Shown: positions 18,411-27,455 of the stretch, in pieces
Position numbering within the stretch: position 1 is the stretch's first letter
How the letters are laid out: every line of letters starts with the position of its first letter
Source: Luteolibacter yonseiensis
Lineage (GTDB): Bacteria > Verrucomicrobiota > Verrucomicrobiia > Verrucomicrobiales > Akkermansiaceae
Assembly: GCF_016595465.1 (NCBI RefSeq)
Contig: NZ_JAENIK010000008.1
Span: 248,001 to 312,000, forward strand
DNA length: 64,000 bases
Reading direction: 5' to 3'
Translations under genes and position numbers: made by a program
Notes under the pieces: model-generated
What the model was told of the DNA's origin: nothing
The model's database searches: none
Seen by the model: the letters and a program-made list of their open reading frames with translations, nothing else

Positions 18411-19553
18411 TTACAGATCGAAAAACCGCTTCGCCTTCTTGAAGAAGCCTTCCTGCATCGGCGAGTTGTGATCGCCGATGGATTCCGAAAAAGCCCGGAG
18501 TTTTTCCTGCTGGTCGCTGTTGAGCTTTGTCGGCACCTCGACCTGCACGGTGACGTTCAGGTCGCCGCGGCGGCCGTTGGTGAGCGACGGCATTCCCTTA
18601 TCGCGAAGACGGAAGGTGGTGCCACCTTGGGTGCCCATCGGGATCTTGATGGATGACTGGCCATCAAGCGATGGAACCTTGAGCTCGCCTCCGAGGGCCG
18701 CGACGGAGAATGGCAGCGGCACGGAGCAGTAGAGGTCGGAATCATCGCGCTCGAAAACGTCGTGATCGCGGACGTGGAGGAAAACGTAGAGGTCGCCCGC
18801 CGCTCCGCCACGGACACCGGAGTCGCCATTCCCCGAGGAACGGAGGCGCGTGCCGGTATCGACACCCGCAGGGATGCGGAGCTTGATCCGGCTGTCGCGC
18901 TGGACCCTGCCGTCGCCCTTGCAGCTCGAGCACGGATCGGAGATCGTCTCTCCCGCGCCACGGCATTCGGGACAGGTGGCCTGCTGGATGAAGATGCCGG
19001 ACTGCCGGCCGACCACACCGCGACCACCGCAGGTCGAGCATGGCTTGACGCCGCCGCTGCCCTTGGTGCCTTTCGAACCGCAGGGTTCGCAGGGGACATA
19101 GCGCTCGATTTCCAACTCCTTCTCGACACCGCGTGCGGCTTCTTCGAGGGAGATTTCCAGGTCGTAGCGCAGGTCGCTGCCTTTTTGCTTCCCGGAACCC
19201 CGGCGCGAGCCGCCGCCACCGAAAAATTCCTCGAAGCCGCCACCGAAGGCACCGCCGAACATCTGGGAGAAGATGTCCATGGGATCGTGGAAACCACCTC
19301 CACCGGAGCGACCGCCGCCGCCACCGCTGAACGCGGCATGACCATAGCGGTCATAGGCGGCGCGCTTGTCGGCGTCGCTCAGCGCTTCGTAGGCTTCGCC
19401 GAGTTCCTTGAATTTTTCCTCGGCGGTGTGATCTCCGGGATTTTTATCCGGATGGAATTTCACCGCGAGCTTGCGGTAGGATTTCTTGATCTCGTCGGCA
19501 GAGGCGTCCCGCGAGACACCCAGAATTTCGTAATAGTCGCGTTTTTCGGACAT
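18411..19553 (-). CDS. dnaJ: Chaperone protein DnaJ
   Basis: Hsp40 co-chaperone that delivers unfolded proteins to DnaK and stimulates its ATPase. The 380 residues are complete: J domain 1-70 with HPD at 34-36, Gly/Phe-rich linker about 76-125, four CxxCxGxG-type zinc motifs ([32 protein letters not shown]), then the C-terminal substrate-binding domains. It begins eight bases after grpE. No CIRCE-type inverted repeat is visible before grpE, and dnaK is not in the window. Confidence 0.98.
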   Translation of the reverse strand: MSEKRDYYEILGVSRDASADEIKKSYRKLAVKFHPDKNPGDHTAEEKFKELGEAYEALSDADKRAAYDRYGHAAFSGGGGGRSGGGGFHDPMDIFSQMFGGAFGGGFEEFFGGGGSRRGSGKQKGSDLRYDLEISLEEAARGVEKELEIERYVPCEPCGSKGTKGSGGVKPCSTCGGRGVVGRQSGIFIQQATCPECRGAGETISDPCSSCKGDGRVQRDSRIKLRIPAGVDTGTRLRSSGNGDSGVRGGAAGDLYVFLHVRDHDVFERDDSDLYCSVPLPFSVAALGGELKVPSLDGQSSIKIPMGTQGGTTFRLRDKGMPSLTNGRRGDLNVTVQVEVPTKLNSDQQEKLRAFSESIGDHNSPMQEGFFKKAKRFFDL

Positions 19554-19561
19554 GGAAAAGG

Positions 19562-20122
19562 TTATTCAGCGGAGGTTGGGAGCTTGGAAACCACGACGCT
19601 GGCCGGGCGGAGCAGGCGGTCGCGCAATTTGAATCCACGGCGGGTGACTTTCAGGATGCGGCCCTCTTCGCCTTCGGCGGATTCCTCCTGCGCCACGGCG
19701 TCGTGAAGGTTCGGGTCGAACGCTCCGGTGGTGGGGATCTCCTCCACGCCCTGACCGCTCAGGAAGTCGTTGAGCTGGCGGCGGACCATGTCCATCCCGA
19801 TGTAAATCATGGACTTGGTGTCCTGGGAGGCGGCCATCATGCCCATCTCGAAGTTGTCAATGACGGGCAGGAGGTCCTCCAGCAGACGCTGGTTCGCGTA
19901 ACGGATCGCGTCCTCGCGCTCGCGGGCGGTGCGCTTCCTGAGGTTGTCCATTTCCGCGGCGGTGCGCAGCGAGACTTCCTTCCATTTGGCGGCTTCCGCT
20001 TCGAGTTCCTCCCATGGATCAAGCCCGGCAGTCTCTGTGGCGGGAGCCTCGGAAGTGATGTCCACTTCGGCTTCGGTCCCTGGAGTTTCCTGCGTTTGGT
20101 TCGGATCGTTGTCGGCTTGCAT
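19562..20122 (-). CDS. grpE: Nucleotide exchange factor GrpE
   Basis: Exchange factor for DnaK, 186 residues. An acidic low-complexity N-terminus leads into a long helix (about 35-85, [18 protein letters not shown] then [11 protein letters not shown]). The C-terminal beta domain has the family ending [26 protein letters not shown]. First gene of the grpE-dnaJ-rsmE operon. Divergent from the PTS IIA gene across 152 bases. Confidence 0.97.
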   Translation of the reverse strand: MQADNDPNQTQETPGTEAEVDITSEAPATETAGLDPWEELEAEAAKWKEVSLRTAAEMDNLRKRTAREREDAIRYANQRLLEDLLPVIDNFEMGMMAASQDTKSMIYIGMDMVRRQLNDFLSGQGVEEIPTTGAFDPNLHDAVAQEESAEGEEGRILKVTRRGFKLRDRLLRPASVVVSKLPTSAE

Positions 20123-20274
20123 GGCGCATACGTGTAGTCACGAATAGGCGAGCGTCAACCCCTTGGAGCATCCCCGGTGGCCTCCGGGGCAGGAAATCCG
20201 CTTGCTATCACGGCATTCACCCAGTAACCACTCGCCCCCACCGTCTCCCCTCCCGGTTCCCGACTCTCCCATTT

Positions 20275-20748
20275 ATGAAGTTAGCCAAGTTGCTTTGCGC
20301 CGACCACATCCTCCTCGACATGGAGGCCACCGAGCATTGGCCCGCCATCGTCGAACTGGTGGGACACCTGGTGGCCACCGGACAACTTCCTTCCGAGCAG
20401 CAGCAGGAAATGCTGGATGCCTTCAAGGCGCGCGAGGAACAGGTCAGCACCGGCATCGGTTCCGGCGTGGCGATCCCGCACGCGTTTTCAGATCACTTGG
20501 AGCGGGTCATCGCCGTTTTCGGCCGGTCCAGGACGGGCATCGACTTCGAGGCGCTGGACAACGCGCCGGTGCATTTCATCGTGCTCTTCATCGTCCCGCG
20601 CAAGGACTACCACATGCACCTGCGGACGCTGGCGGCGATCGCGAAAATGTTCACCAACGGCGAGGTTCTCCGCCGGCTTGGCGCGGCGGTGAGCCATGAC
20701 GAGGTTCTCGCCATTTTCGACTCCAAGCCGTCCCGCGTGGGAGTTTGA
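20275..20748 (+). CDS. PTS IIA (PtsN/fructose-type) domain protein
   Basis: Phosphoryl-carrier domain of 157 residues. The phosphorylatable His69 lies in GIGSGVAIPHAF, and the CTLRTLAAIA-like segment (MHLRTLAAIAKMF) is present. With no transporter subunits alongside, it is probably a regulatory IIA of the PtsN type rather than a sugar-uptake component; this is inference. It ends 35 bases before argS and reads the same way, so they may share a transcript. Confidence 0.88.
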   Translation: MKLAKLLCADHILLDMEATEHWPAIVELVGHLVATGQLPSEQQQEMLDAFKAREEQVSTGIGSGVAIPHAFSDHLERVIAVFGRSRTGIDFEALDNAPVHFIVLFIVPRKDYHMHLRTLAAIAKMFTNGEVLRRLGAAVSHDEVLAIFDSKPSRVGV

Positions 20749-20783
20749 TTTTTTTTCAGCCGGTCTCCAACCGCCCTTTTCCC

Positions 20784-22526
20784 ATGACGCTTCTTCAAGA
20801 ACTCGAATCCCGCCTTGCCGCGGCACTCAGTGCCGCGCTCGGGGAACCCGCAACCGCCGCCGTGACCGCCGCCGCGGATCTGCGATTCGGCGACTACCAG
20901 TCGAACGCGGCGATGGTTCTGGCCAAGCAGCAGAAGAAGAACCCGCGCGCGCTGGCCCAGGAGATCATCGACAAGCTGGAGCTCTCCGGCCTCGCCACCG
21001 CGGACATCGCCGGCCCCGGATTCATCAATTTCCGCATCCTGCCCTCCGCCTATGCCGCCCACACCGCCGCGCTGATCCGTGACGAACGCCTCGGCGTACC
21101 GGCCACCGGCTCGGGGAAAACCATCGTCGTGGATTTCTCGGCCCCGAACGTCGCCAAGCCGATGCACGTCGGCCACATCCGCTCGACGATCATCGGCGAC
21201 TCCCTCGCCCGCGTCGCCCGCTTCCTCGGCTACAATGTCATCGCGGACAACCACATCGGCGACTGGGGCACCCAGTTCGGCATGATCATCCACGGATGGA
21301 ACCATTTTCTCGATGAAACCGCTCTCGCCGCCGATCCCATCGCCGAGCTCGTCCGCATCTACCGCAAGGTGACCGCGATCAAGGATGAGCCGGGCATCCT
21401 GGACGCGTGCAAGGCGGAGCTCGTGAAACTCCAGGCAGGCGATCCGGAAAATCTCGCGATCTGGCAACAGTGCATCGACCATTCGAAAGCCGGTCTCCAG
21501 AAAATCTACGACCGCCTGGATGTGAAATTCGACTACTGGCACGGCGAAAGTTACTACAACGACCGCCTCGCCCCGCTGGTGGATGAGTTCCTGGAAAAAG
21601 GCCTCGCCCGCGAAAGCAACGGCGCGGTGTGCGTCTTTTCCGACGGCACGCTTCCCAAGGAGGAGGATCCCTACATGGTCCACAAGGAAGACGGCTGGAC
21701 GGACAACCCCGCCATCATCCGCAAGGCGGACGGCGGATTCCTCTACGCCACCACCGACCTCGCGACCATCCAGTTCCGCATCGACGAATGGAAGGCCGAC
21801 CATGTCTGGTATGTCGTCGGCGTGCCACAGCAGCTCCATTTCCGCCAGCTCTTCAACGCCGCGACGCGTTGGGGGAAAACCGGTGATTTCCAGCACGTCC
21901 AGTTCGGCTCGATCCTTGGCGAAGACCGCAAGCTCATGCGCACCCGCTCCGGCGAGAACGTCGGCCTGGTGGAAGTGCTCGAGGAAGCCGTGGAACGCGC
22001 GGCGAAGGCCATCGCGGAGAAAAACCCGGATCTCCAAGGCGAGGAAGCCGCACAGATTTCCGAAATCGTAGGCATCGGCGCGGTAAAATTCGCCGAGCTG
22101 TCACAAAACCGCATGACGGACTATGTGTTCTCTTGGGACCGCATGCTCGCCCTGCAGGGCGACACCGCTCCCTACCTGCAATACTCCCACGTCCGCATCC
22201 GCTCGATTTTCCGCAAGCTCGACACCCCGTTCGACGCGACCACTGCGGAAATCCACCTCAATGAAGAGGCGGAAATCCACCTCGCACGCCTGCTCGCACG
22301 CTTCGGCGAGGTGCTGCCGACCATCCTTGAAGACTTCCGCCCGAACCTGCTCGCGAACTACGTGCTCGAGCTCGCCCGCGCATTCCACTCGTATTTCGAA
22401 GCCTGCCCGGTGCTGAAAGCGGAGGAACCGGTCCGCTCAAGCCGCCTCGCGCTCTGCGACCTGACCTCCCGCACGCTGAAGCAGGGATTGAGCCTGCTCG
22501 GGATCGACGTACCGGAGCGAATGTGA
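20784..22526 (+). CDS. argS: Arginyl-tRNA synthetase
   Basis: Class I aminoacyl-tRNA synthetase, 580 residues, the usual length. It shows the N-terminal additional domain, the HIGH-type motif in AKPMHVGHIRST, NHIGDWGTQFG, and the KMSKS-equivalent KLMRTRSGENV. The DALR anticodon-binding domain ends in the family-typical LLGIDVPERM. I chose ATG 20784 over an upstream non-ATG start at 20745. The last 36 codons (22419-22526) have a diverged copy at 30141-30248. Confidence 0.98.
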   Translation: MTLLQELESRLAAALSAALGEPATAAVTAAADLRFGDYQSNAAMVLAKQQKKNPRALAQEIIDKLELSGLATADIAGPGFINFRILPSAYAAHTAALIRDERLGVPATGSGKTIVVDFSAPNVAKPMHVGHIRSTIIGDSLARVARFLGYNVIADNHIGDWGTQFGMIIHGWNHFLDETALAADPIAELVRIYRKVTAIKDEPGILDACKAELVKLQAGDPENLAIWQQCIDHSKAGLQKIYDRLDVKFDYWHGESYYNDRLAPLVDEFLEKGLARESNGAVCVFSDGTLPKEEDPYMVHKEDGWTDNPAIIRKADGGFLYATTDLATIQFRIDEWKADHVWYVVGVPQQLHFRQLFNAATRWGKTGDFQHVQFGSILGEDRKLMRTRSGENVGLVEVLEEAVERAAKAIAEKNPDLQGEEAAQISEIVGIGAVKFAELSQNRMTDYVFSWDRMLALQGDTAPYLQYSHVRIRSIFRKLDTPFDATTAEIHLNEEAEIHLARLLARFGEVLPTILEDFRPNLLANYVLELARAFHSYFEACPVLKAEEPVRSSRLALCDLTSRTLKQGLSLLGIDVPERM

Positions 22527-22547
22527 AAGTATCTTTCCATTCCCCCC

Positions 22548-25500
22548 ATGCCGACCTCACCGATCATCCGTCCCGTGCCGCGCTTGGGCCTTGTCACATT
22601 CCTAGCCTGCGGGATCTTCTTCCACTTCTCCGCGCGGGGAGCGGGACCCAGCCAATGGCCGCTGCTGGAAGTGAAGACAGTCAGTTCTCACCCCTCTGCC
22701 GGGGCTACGATAACGGATATCGTCGCGGCTCCGGGTGTGGCAAACAAACTCTACCTCGCGCAGCAGACCGGGAAAGTCACCGCGTGGCTCAACGATGTTC
22801 CGCAGAGCCAGGTTTTCATCGACCTGGAGCTGGATGATCATGGTGAGGAGGGATTGTTGGGAATGACCTTCGCCCCTGGCTATCCAGTCAATTCCCACGT
22901 GTATTTCTGTTATACGCGTGGCCGGGATACGAGACTGAGCCGCTATGAGGTGGATACCATTCAGGACCGCGTGCTGCCTCATACCGAAGAGGTGATCCTC
23001 ACGATTCCGAGGCAGAATGACACGCATTTGAGCGGGCAGATCCGGTTTGGAGCCGATGGATTGCTTTACATGTCCGTGGGTGATGACGGTGGGCCGGGAG
23101 CGATCAGCGGAAACGCGCAGGATCTCGGGCGGTTGCACGGGAAAATCCTGCGCATTGATCCTGAAGGCGCGCCAGCAGGACAGGCGTACCTGATTCCACC
23201 GGGGAATCCACTGGTGGGGCAGCCTGGGACGTCCCCTGAAATTCTGGCATGGGGGCTGAGAAACCCGTGGCGGTTCACTTTTCATCCGGTGAGCGGGGCA
23301 CTCTATATCGCGGACGTGGGAGAGGACCAGAGAGAGGAAATCAACGTGCTGCCCGTACACCGGTTTGGGGAGGGAGTGAATTTCGGCTGGCCCTACAAGG
23401 AGGGGACGCTGGATGTGCCGGGATTCACGAATCCCGGCAAGGTCCTCACGGCACCTTTCTACGAGTACGCCACCGAGAGCGCGGTGATCGGCGGAGAGTT
23501 TGTGACCCTCCCTCGCGGCACCGGAGAGCCCCTTTACCTGTTCGGAGATTTCGCTGGAAACATCCGGGCACTCGGTGCGGATGAAAATGGCGGGCCGGTG
23601 GTTCGTTTGATCGGCCGGAGCGGCTTTTGCTGCGCGATCGGCAAGGATGCGGCCGGCGTCCTCTATTTCGGAGGCGATTTCACGGCTCTGAACAAAGTGG
23701 TCGACGCCACCACGGTGACGGCTCCTGCTTTCGCGCTCCCGAGTGGTGATTACGTTGGCCCGCTGGACCTCGCCATCAACCCGGGACAACCGCAGGCCTC
23801 CATCCGCTACACGCTGGATGGTAGTGATCCCTCCGCATCCAGCCCCCAGCTTCCGGCCTCCGGCAGAGTTCTGTTGTCCGAACCAGGCACCGTGAAAGCC
23901 CGTGCTTTCTATGCCGACATGGCTCCGAGCGAAGTCGTGGCGGCCACCTACAACCTACAGGTGAACGAAATTCATCTGCCATACGGACCCCTGAACGATT
24001 ACACCCAGATCCCGCTCATCTCCGGCACCCCGCTGGCGACCATCCGCTACACCATCGACGGATCCGAGGTTACAGAGAGCAGTCCGATTTACGACCCCTC
24101 CAATCCTCCTTCGGATCTTTTCATCATGCGGCCTACCCAGGTCAGGGCGCGCGCATACCGGGCGGGCTGGCTGCCGGGGACCCCATCCAGCAGGTATTAC
24201 AACTTGTTTGTTTCCAGTCCTGAGATCTCGAACGTGCCAGATCAGGAACCGCTCCGGATGTTTTCGCCCGTGATACTCACCTCTCTCACTTCGGGTGCGA
24301 CGATCCGCTACACGACTGATGGAAGCATTCCGAACGAAAGCTCCCCGGTTTACAGTGAACCTATCTATCTGATGCCGGGTATGGTTCTGCAAGTGACCGC
24401 CTCGAAAGCAGGCATGACCGGGAGCCGCCCCGCCTGGCTGGGAGGTTCAGGCATCTCCGGGAGCACCGGCGTGGGATACGCCATCACCCCCTCCGGCGCG
24501 CATTTCCAGGGAGACTCAGGCCCGACAGCCTCGTCACCGCTGAGATACCCCATCCACGTCGCACGCAAGGCCGACGGCACTCTCTTCGTCGCCGGGGACA
24601 GTTATTCACCCGCGCTTTGGAAAATCAGCGGCGGCACGACCACCCGGATCTATCAGGGCGTGGATGCCGACCGGTTTACCGAGTTGCATGTGGCATCCAA
24701 TGGGGATCTCATCGCGCTTTGCAGCAGAAAAGTCTGGAACTTCCCCTCGCCTCTCCACGCCACCCGTTCGCCGGACGTATTGCCCGGCGTGACCGCAGCG
24801 ACGCTTTTCCCCGATACGGACGGAAGTTTCCTAGCGGCAGAAAATGACTTCTCCTCAAATACAATCTACCGCTGCCGCCCCGGAATAACTCGGGTGCGGT
24901 TTTCGAACGCCAGTTCCCCGGTCCTTTCCATCGGCAGATCGACGGATGGAGAAGTGCATTTCACGACGAAAGCCCGGGTAATGCGGGTATTGGATGGCAC
25001 CACAGCAACAGTCTATGGGTCTGGAACACAGGGCAAATCGGACGGCGCTGCGAACGTGGCCACTTTCATGCAGCCACGGAGCTTCACGAGCGACCGGATC
25101 GGAAATGTTTATGTGCTTGACGTTGAATCGTATGGCAAGGGCCGCGTCAGGAAAATCTCGCCGGAAGGCAACGTGACGACGCTGGAAGGGCCGATGATCA
25201 AAATTGATGGGACGCCCCCTCTCCATGGCAGTCGCATTCTGGAAGCTGAAGGATCCCTTGCCGTGGATGACAACGGGACCCTCTATGGCGCGAATGGAGA
25301 ATTTGTCTGGCGGTTCGTCCAGGATGACTGGGACAACGACGGGATTCCCGATGCGCTGGAACAGAGCGAGGGCGCGCCGTGGGTCGTCGGGCGGGACGAC
25401 AGGAAGCACTCGGCTGTCCCGGGTGGCATCTCCCATGTCGCGGCATTTGTGTTCGAAGGAAACCAGATCGGCTTGGATCCCACTGCCACCGGAATGGCGT

Positions 25501-25709
25501 GCATGCGCAGACTTTCCGATAAAACCGGCATCGTGGCGGCGAGAGTCGAGCCCGGGATGTCCTGCGTATTCGAATTCAGTGCGGATGCGGCGACCTGGTA
25601 TCCCCTGGGACCTGCGATCCTGGCAACCGGCAAGGATGTTTCCATCAAGGTTGATTTCCCGACGACGGCTCCCGCCCGGTTTTTCAGGTGCCGGATGATG
25701 ACTCCGTGA
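22548..25709 (+). CDS. Secreted glucose/sorbosone dehydrogenase-like protein with chitobiase-type C-terminal repeats
   Basis: Exported 1053-residue protein with an N-terminal hydrophobic signal. Residues about 40-390 form a GSDH-type six-bladed propeller: GEEGLLGMTFAPGY, LSGQIRFGADGLLYMSVGD, LHGKILRIDP, AWGLRNPWRFTF and FGWPYKEG. Three repeats of the chitobiase/hexosaminidase C-terminal type follow (IRYTLDGSDP, IRYTIDGSEV, IRYTTDGSIP; about 410-620). Then comes a second propeller-like region, an EF-hand-like DWDNDGIPDALE near 930, and a beta tail. Members may oxidise sugars with PQQ, but catalysis is not shown. Starts 21 bases after argS. Confidence 0.88.
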   Translation: MPTSPIIRPVPRLGLVTFLACGIFFHFSARGAGPSQWPLLEVKTVSSHPSAGATITDIVAAPGVANKLYLAQQTGKVTAWLNDVPQSQVFIDLELDDHGEEGLLGMTFAPGYPVNSHVYFCYTRGRDTRLSRYEVDTIQDRVLPHTEEVILTIPRQNDTHLSGQIRFGADGLLYMSVGDDGGPGAISGNAQDLGRLHGKILRIDPEGAPAGQAYLIPPGNPLVGQPGTSPEILAWGLRNPWRFTFHPVSGALYIADVGEDQREEINVLPVHRFGEGVNFGWPYKEGTLDVPGFTNPGKVLTAPFYEYATESAVIGGEFVTLPRGTGEPLYLFGDFAGNIRALGADENGGPVVRLIGRSGFCCAIGKDAAGVLYFGGDFTALNKVVDATTVTAPAFALPSGDYVGPLDLAINPGQPQASIRYTLDGSDPSASSPQLPASGRVLLSEPGTVKARAFYADMAPSEVVAATYNLQVNEIHLPYGPLNDYTQIPLISGTPLATIRYTIDGSEVTESSPIYDPSNPPSDLFIMRPTQVRARAYRAGWLPGTPSSRYYNLFVSSPEISNVPDQEPLRMFSPVILTSLTSGATIRYTTDGSIPNESSPVYSEPIYLMPGMVLQVTASKAGMTGSRPAWLGGSGISGSTGVGYAITPSGAHFQGDSGPTASSPLRYPIHVARKADGTLFVAGDSYSPALWKISGGTTTRIYQGVDADRFTELHVASNGDLIALCSRKVWNFPSPLHATRSPDVLPGVTAATLFPDTDGSFLAAENDFSSNTIYRCRPGITRVRFSNASSPVLSIGRSTDGEVHFTTKARVMRVLDGTTATVYGSGTQGKSDGAANVATFMQPRSFTSDRIGNVYVLDVESYGKGRVRKISPEGNVTTLEGPMIKIDGTPPLHGSRILEAEGSLAVDDNGTLYGANGEFVWRFVQDDWDNDGIPDALEQSEGAPWVVGRDDRKHSAVPGGISHVAAFVFEGNQIGLDPTATGMACMRRLSDKTGIVAARVEPGMSCVFEFSADAATWYPLGPAILATGKDVSIKVDFPTTAPARFFRCRMMTP

Positions 25710-25744
25710 AGATCGAGGATGGATTCAGAGGATTCCCTCCCGGC

Positions 25745-25812
25745 ACGTACGGGTGAATTCCGTCATGATTTGCCATCGCAAAGTCATCAAAGATGGAATT
25801 TCCCGAGACACC
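25745..25812 (+). pseudogene. Relic of a second inorganic pyrophosphatase gene
   Basis: 47 bases (25745-25791) match 31144-31190 of the intact pyrophosphatase gene at 40 positions. Five of the seven differences are silent third-base changes. It translates as VRVNSVMICHRKVIK against VRVNSGMICHRKIIK, and weaker similarity continues to about 25812 (S-x-D-T). No frame continues on either side. It starts 36 bases after the sugar dehydrogenase stop and runs under the 3' end of the convergent membrane-protein gene. Confidence 0.85.
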
Positions 25813-26491
25813 CGAGTGTGTATCCGAAAACGACATGTCCGATCCAACTGAGCAGGAGGCTGGCCGGCGTGATCACGAACATCATGGCTTCACCTTGGGG
25901 CGAAATTTTGAGTGTGACGATGAGGCACGCCCATACAAAACACCCGAAACCAAGGCCTATGTATTTCGTCACGCGGGACGTGATGCGGGCTTGCTGACGT
26001 TCGGTGAGGAGTCGCTTGAGGAGGGCGAAGGCGCAGACAAATGCCATGCCCATCCCACCACCATTGCCGAGGTACCGCCAGAGGTATCCTAGAACCGCGT
26101 GAGGATTGGCATCCCCGACCAGCATGCCGCCGATTTTAGGAATGAAATCATCCATCCACCCGGCCATGACGAAAGGTATCCTCACGCCGTCGTAACAAGT
26201 GACCGCGATGATGCCCATGACGTAACCATGCAGCATGAGTCTGCCATAGCGGGGCTGGAAACAGCTCAGACCCATGGCGACACCAAGCGCCGGAACTACC
26301 AGGAGGAGCGAAGCAAAGGGAAGCGTGAAAATCCCCATGAGCGACAAGGCAAGAGCCGTGATGGGAGCGAACCCGATCCCGAAAATCAACGTCGCGGCCA
26401 TGCCGTCATGAAGAAGTGGCGCGGCGTTTTTCCATCGCATGCCGGGATGCGTGAGAAAATCAAACGAGAGACGGATGGTTGTCGTTTTCAT
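25787..26491 (-). CDS. Integral membrane protein of unknown function
   Basis: From the ATG at 26491 (MKTTTIRLSF) it has 234 residues with about six hydrophobic segments and a short basic loop (KRLLTERQQARITSRVTKY). I do not recognise the family. The open frame continues upstream to 26788, but that part is antisense-frame shadow of the SIMPL gene. Its last few codons and stop (25787-25789) lie inside the pyrophosphatase relic, so this 3' end was fashioned from or ran into decayed DNA. It begins 31 bases after the SIMPL stop, so both may be one transcript. Confidence 0.75.
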   Translation of the reverse strand: MKTTTIRLSFDFLTHPGMRWKNAAPLLHDGMAATLIFGIGFAPITALALSLMGIFTLPFASLLLVVPALGVAMGLSCFQPRYGRLMLHGYVMGIIAVTCYDGVRIPFVMAGWMDDFIPKIGGMLVGDANPHAVLGYLWRYLGNGGGMGMAFVCAFALLKRLLTERQQARITSRVTKYIGLGFGCFVWACLIVTLKISPQGEAMMFVITPASLLLSWIGHVVFGYTLGCLGKFHL

Positions 26492-26522
26492 ACCAATTTC
26501 GGCGGGCAAATGCCAGTCAGCG

Positions 26523-27326
26523 TCAATTGACCTTGTACTCGGCCCGGACAATGGTGATGATGTCCTTTTCGTAGGATGAGGTGTCGTTGTTGCCCTCGGT
26601 GGAGGTTTCGGTGGAGTTGGCCGGGTTGATGTTGATGATTCCCATCGACGAGTCCACGAGCGGCCCGATGCCGGTATTGCCAGCCGAACGCAGGATGTTC
26701 TCCGCACGGTTGCGGGCATCCTTGGCGGCCTCCGCAAGCATCTCCAGCTTGAGTTCGCCGAGGCGGGTATAGTAATAGTTCGGCGCATTCGAGCTCACGA
26801 AGACGCCCTGTTCCAGCAGCGAGGTGATCTCGCGCGAGGCCTTCTCGATTTGTGGCACGTCCGGAGAACTGACGGATACCACCTGCATGGCGCGGAAGCC
26901 GGCGGACTTGCGGGTTTCCGTCCGCAATGGCACGGTGGTGCCGGGAAGCACCTTGTCCTCACGCACCATTTCGAACTCCTCGGTGATGCTGGCTGACTGG
27001 GTCTTGATGTCGTCCGGCTTGATGCCCTGGGCTTTCAAAAACGCAACCACTTCATCGGTCCCCCCCTTCAGCGAAACATAGGCGGCGGTGCGGTCGCCAC
27101 CCTTGCTTTCGATGGTGGCCGACCACTGGATGAGATCGGAGACGATTCTCTTTTTTGCAGAGCCGGTGATGCGGATGTTGTTTCTATCCGGCTGTTTCCG
27201 GACATCCCGCCAGGTGCTGGCGGCGATGTAGGTGGAGCCCACAAGGCCCAGAGCCAGGGCAAAGGCGGCAAGTGGCGGCAGGCTGATACTGCGGACGGGG
27301 CGTTGGGAAGAGTTGTCGGTGTTCAT
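26523..27326 (-). CDS. SIMPL domain (DUF541) protein
   Basis: Envelope protein of 267 residues with one N-terminal membrane anchor or signal (about 17-36). It shows the SIMPL features: a strand beginning ITGSAKKRIVSDLIQWSATI, FLKAQGIKPDDIKTQSASI, an LGELKLEMLAEAAKDARNRAENI helix near the C-terminus, and a closing Val-rich strand. The family forms oligomeric rings in some bacteria; the role here is unknown. Probably transcribed with the following membrane-protein gene. Confidence 0.9.
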   Translation of the reverse strand: MNTDNSSQRPVRSISLPPLAAFALALGLVGSTYIAASTWRDVRKQPDRNNIRITGSAKKRIVSDLIQWSATIESKGGDRTAAYVSLKGGTDEVVAFLKAQGIKPDDIKTQSASITEEFEMVREDKVLPGTTVPLRTETRKSAGFRAMQVVSVSSPDVPQIEKASREITSLLEQGVFVSSNAPNYYYTRLGELKLEMLAEAAKDARNRAENILRSAGNTGIGPLVDSSMGIININPANSTETSTEGNNDTSSYEKDIITIVRAEYKVN

Positions 27327-27455
27327 GGTCGGATTGGTGGCGACGGATGGAATAGCTCCCCGTCATCCAGCAAATGCGGAATTCTTCCGACAAAAGGATC
27401 AGGAAAATTTTTGATCCTCGAAATTTCCCAGCCAAAGACCGGCCGCAGCCCCCTA

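Noticed and set aside
20123..20274. CIRCE heat-shock operator before grpE
   Set aside because: No TTAGCACTC-N9-GAGTGCTAA-like repeat is present in the divergent spacer.
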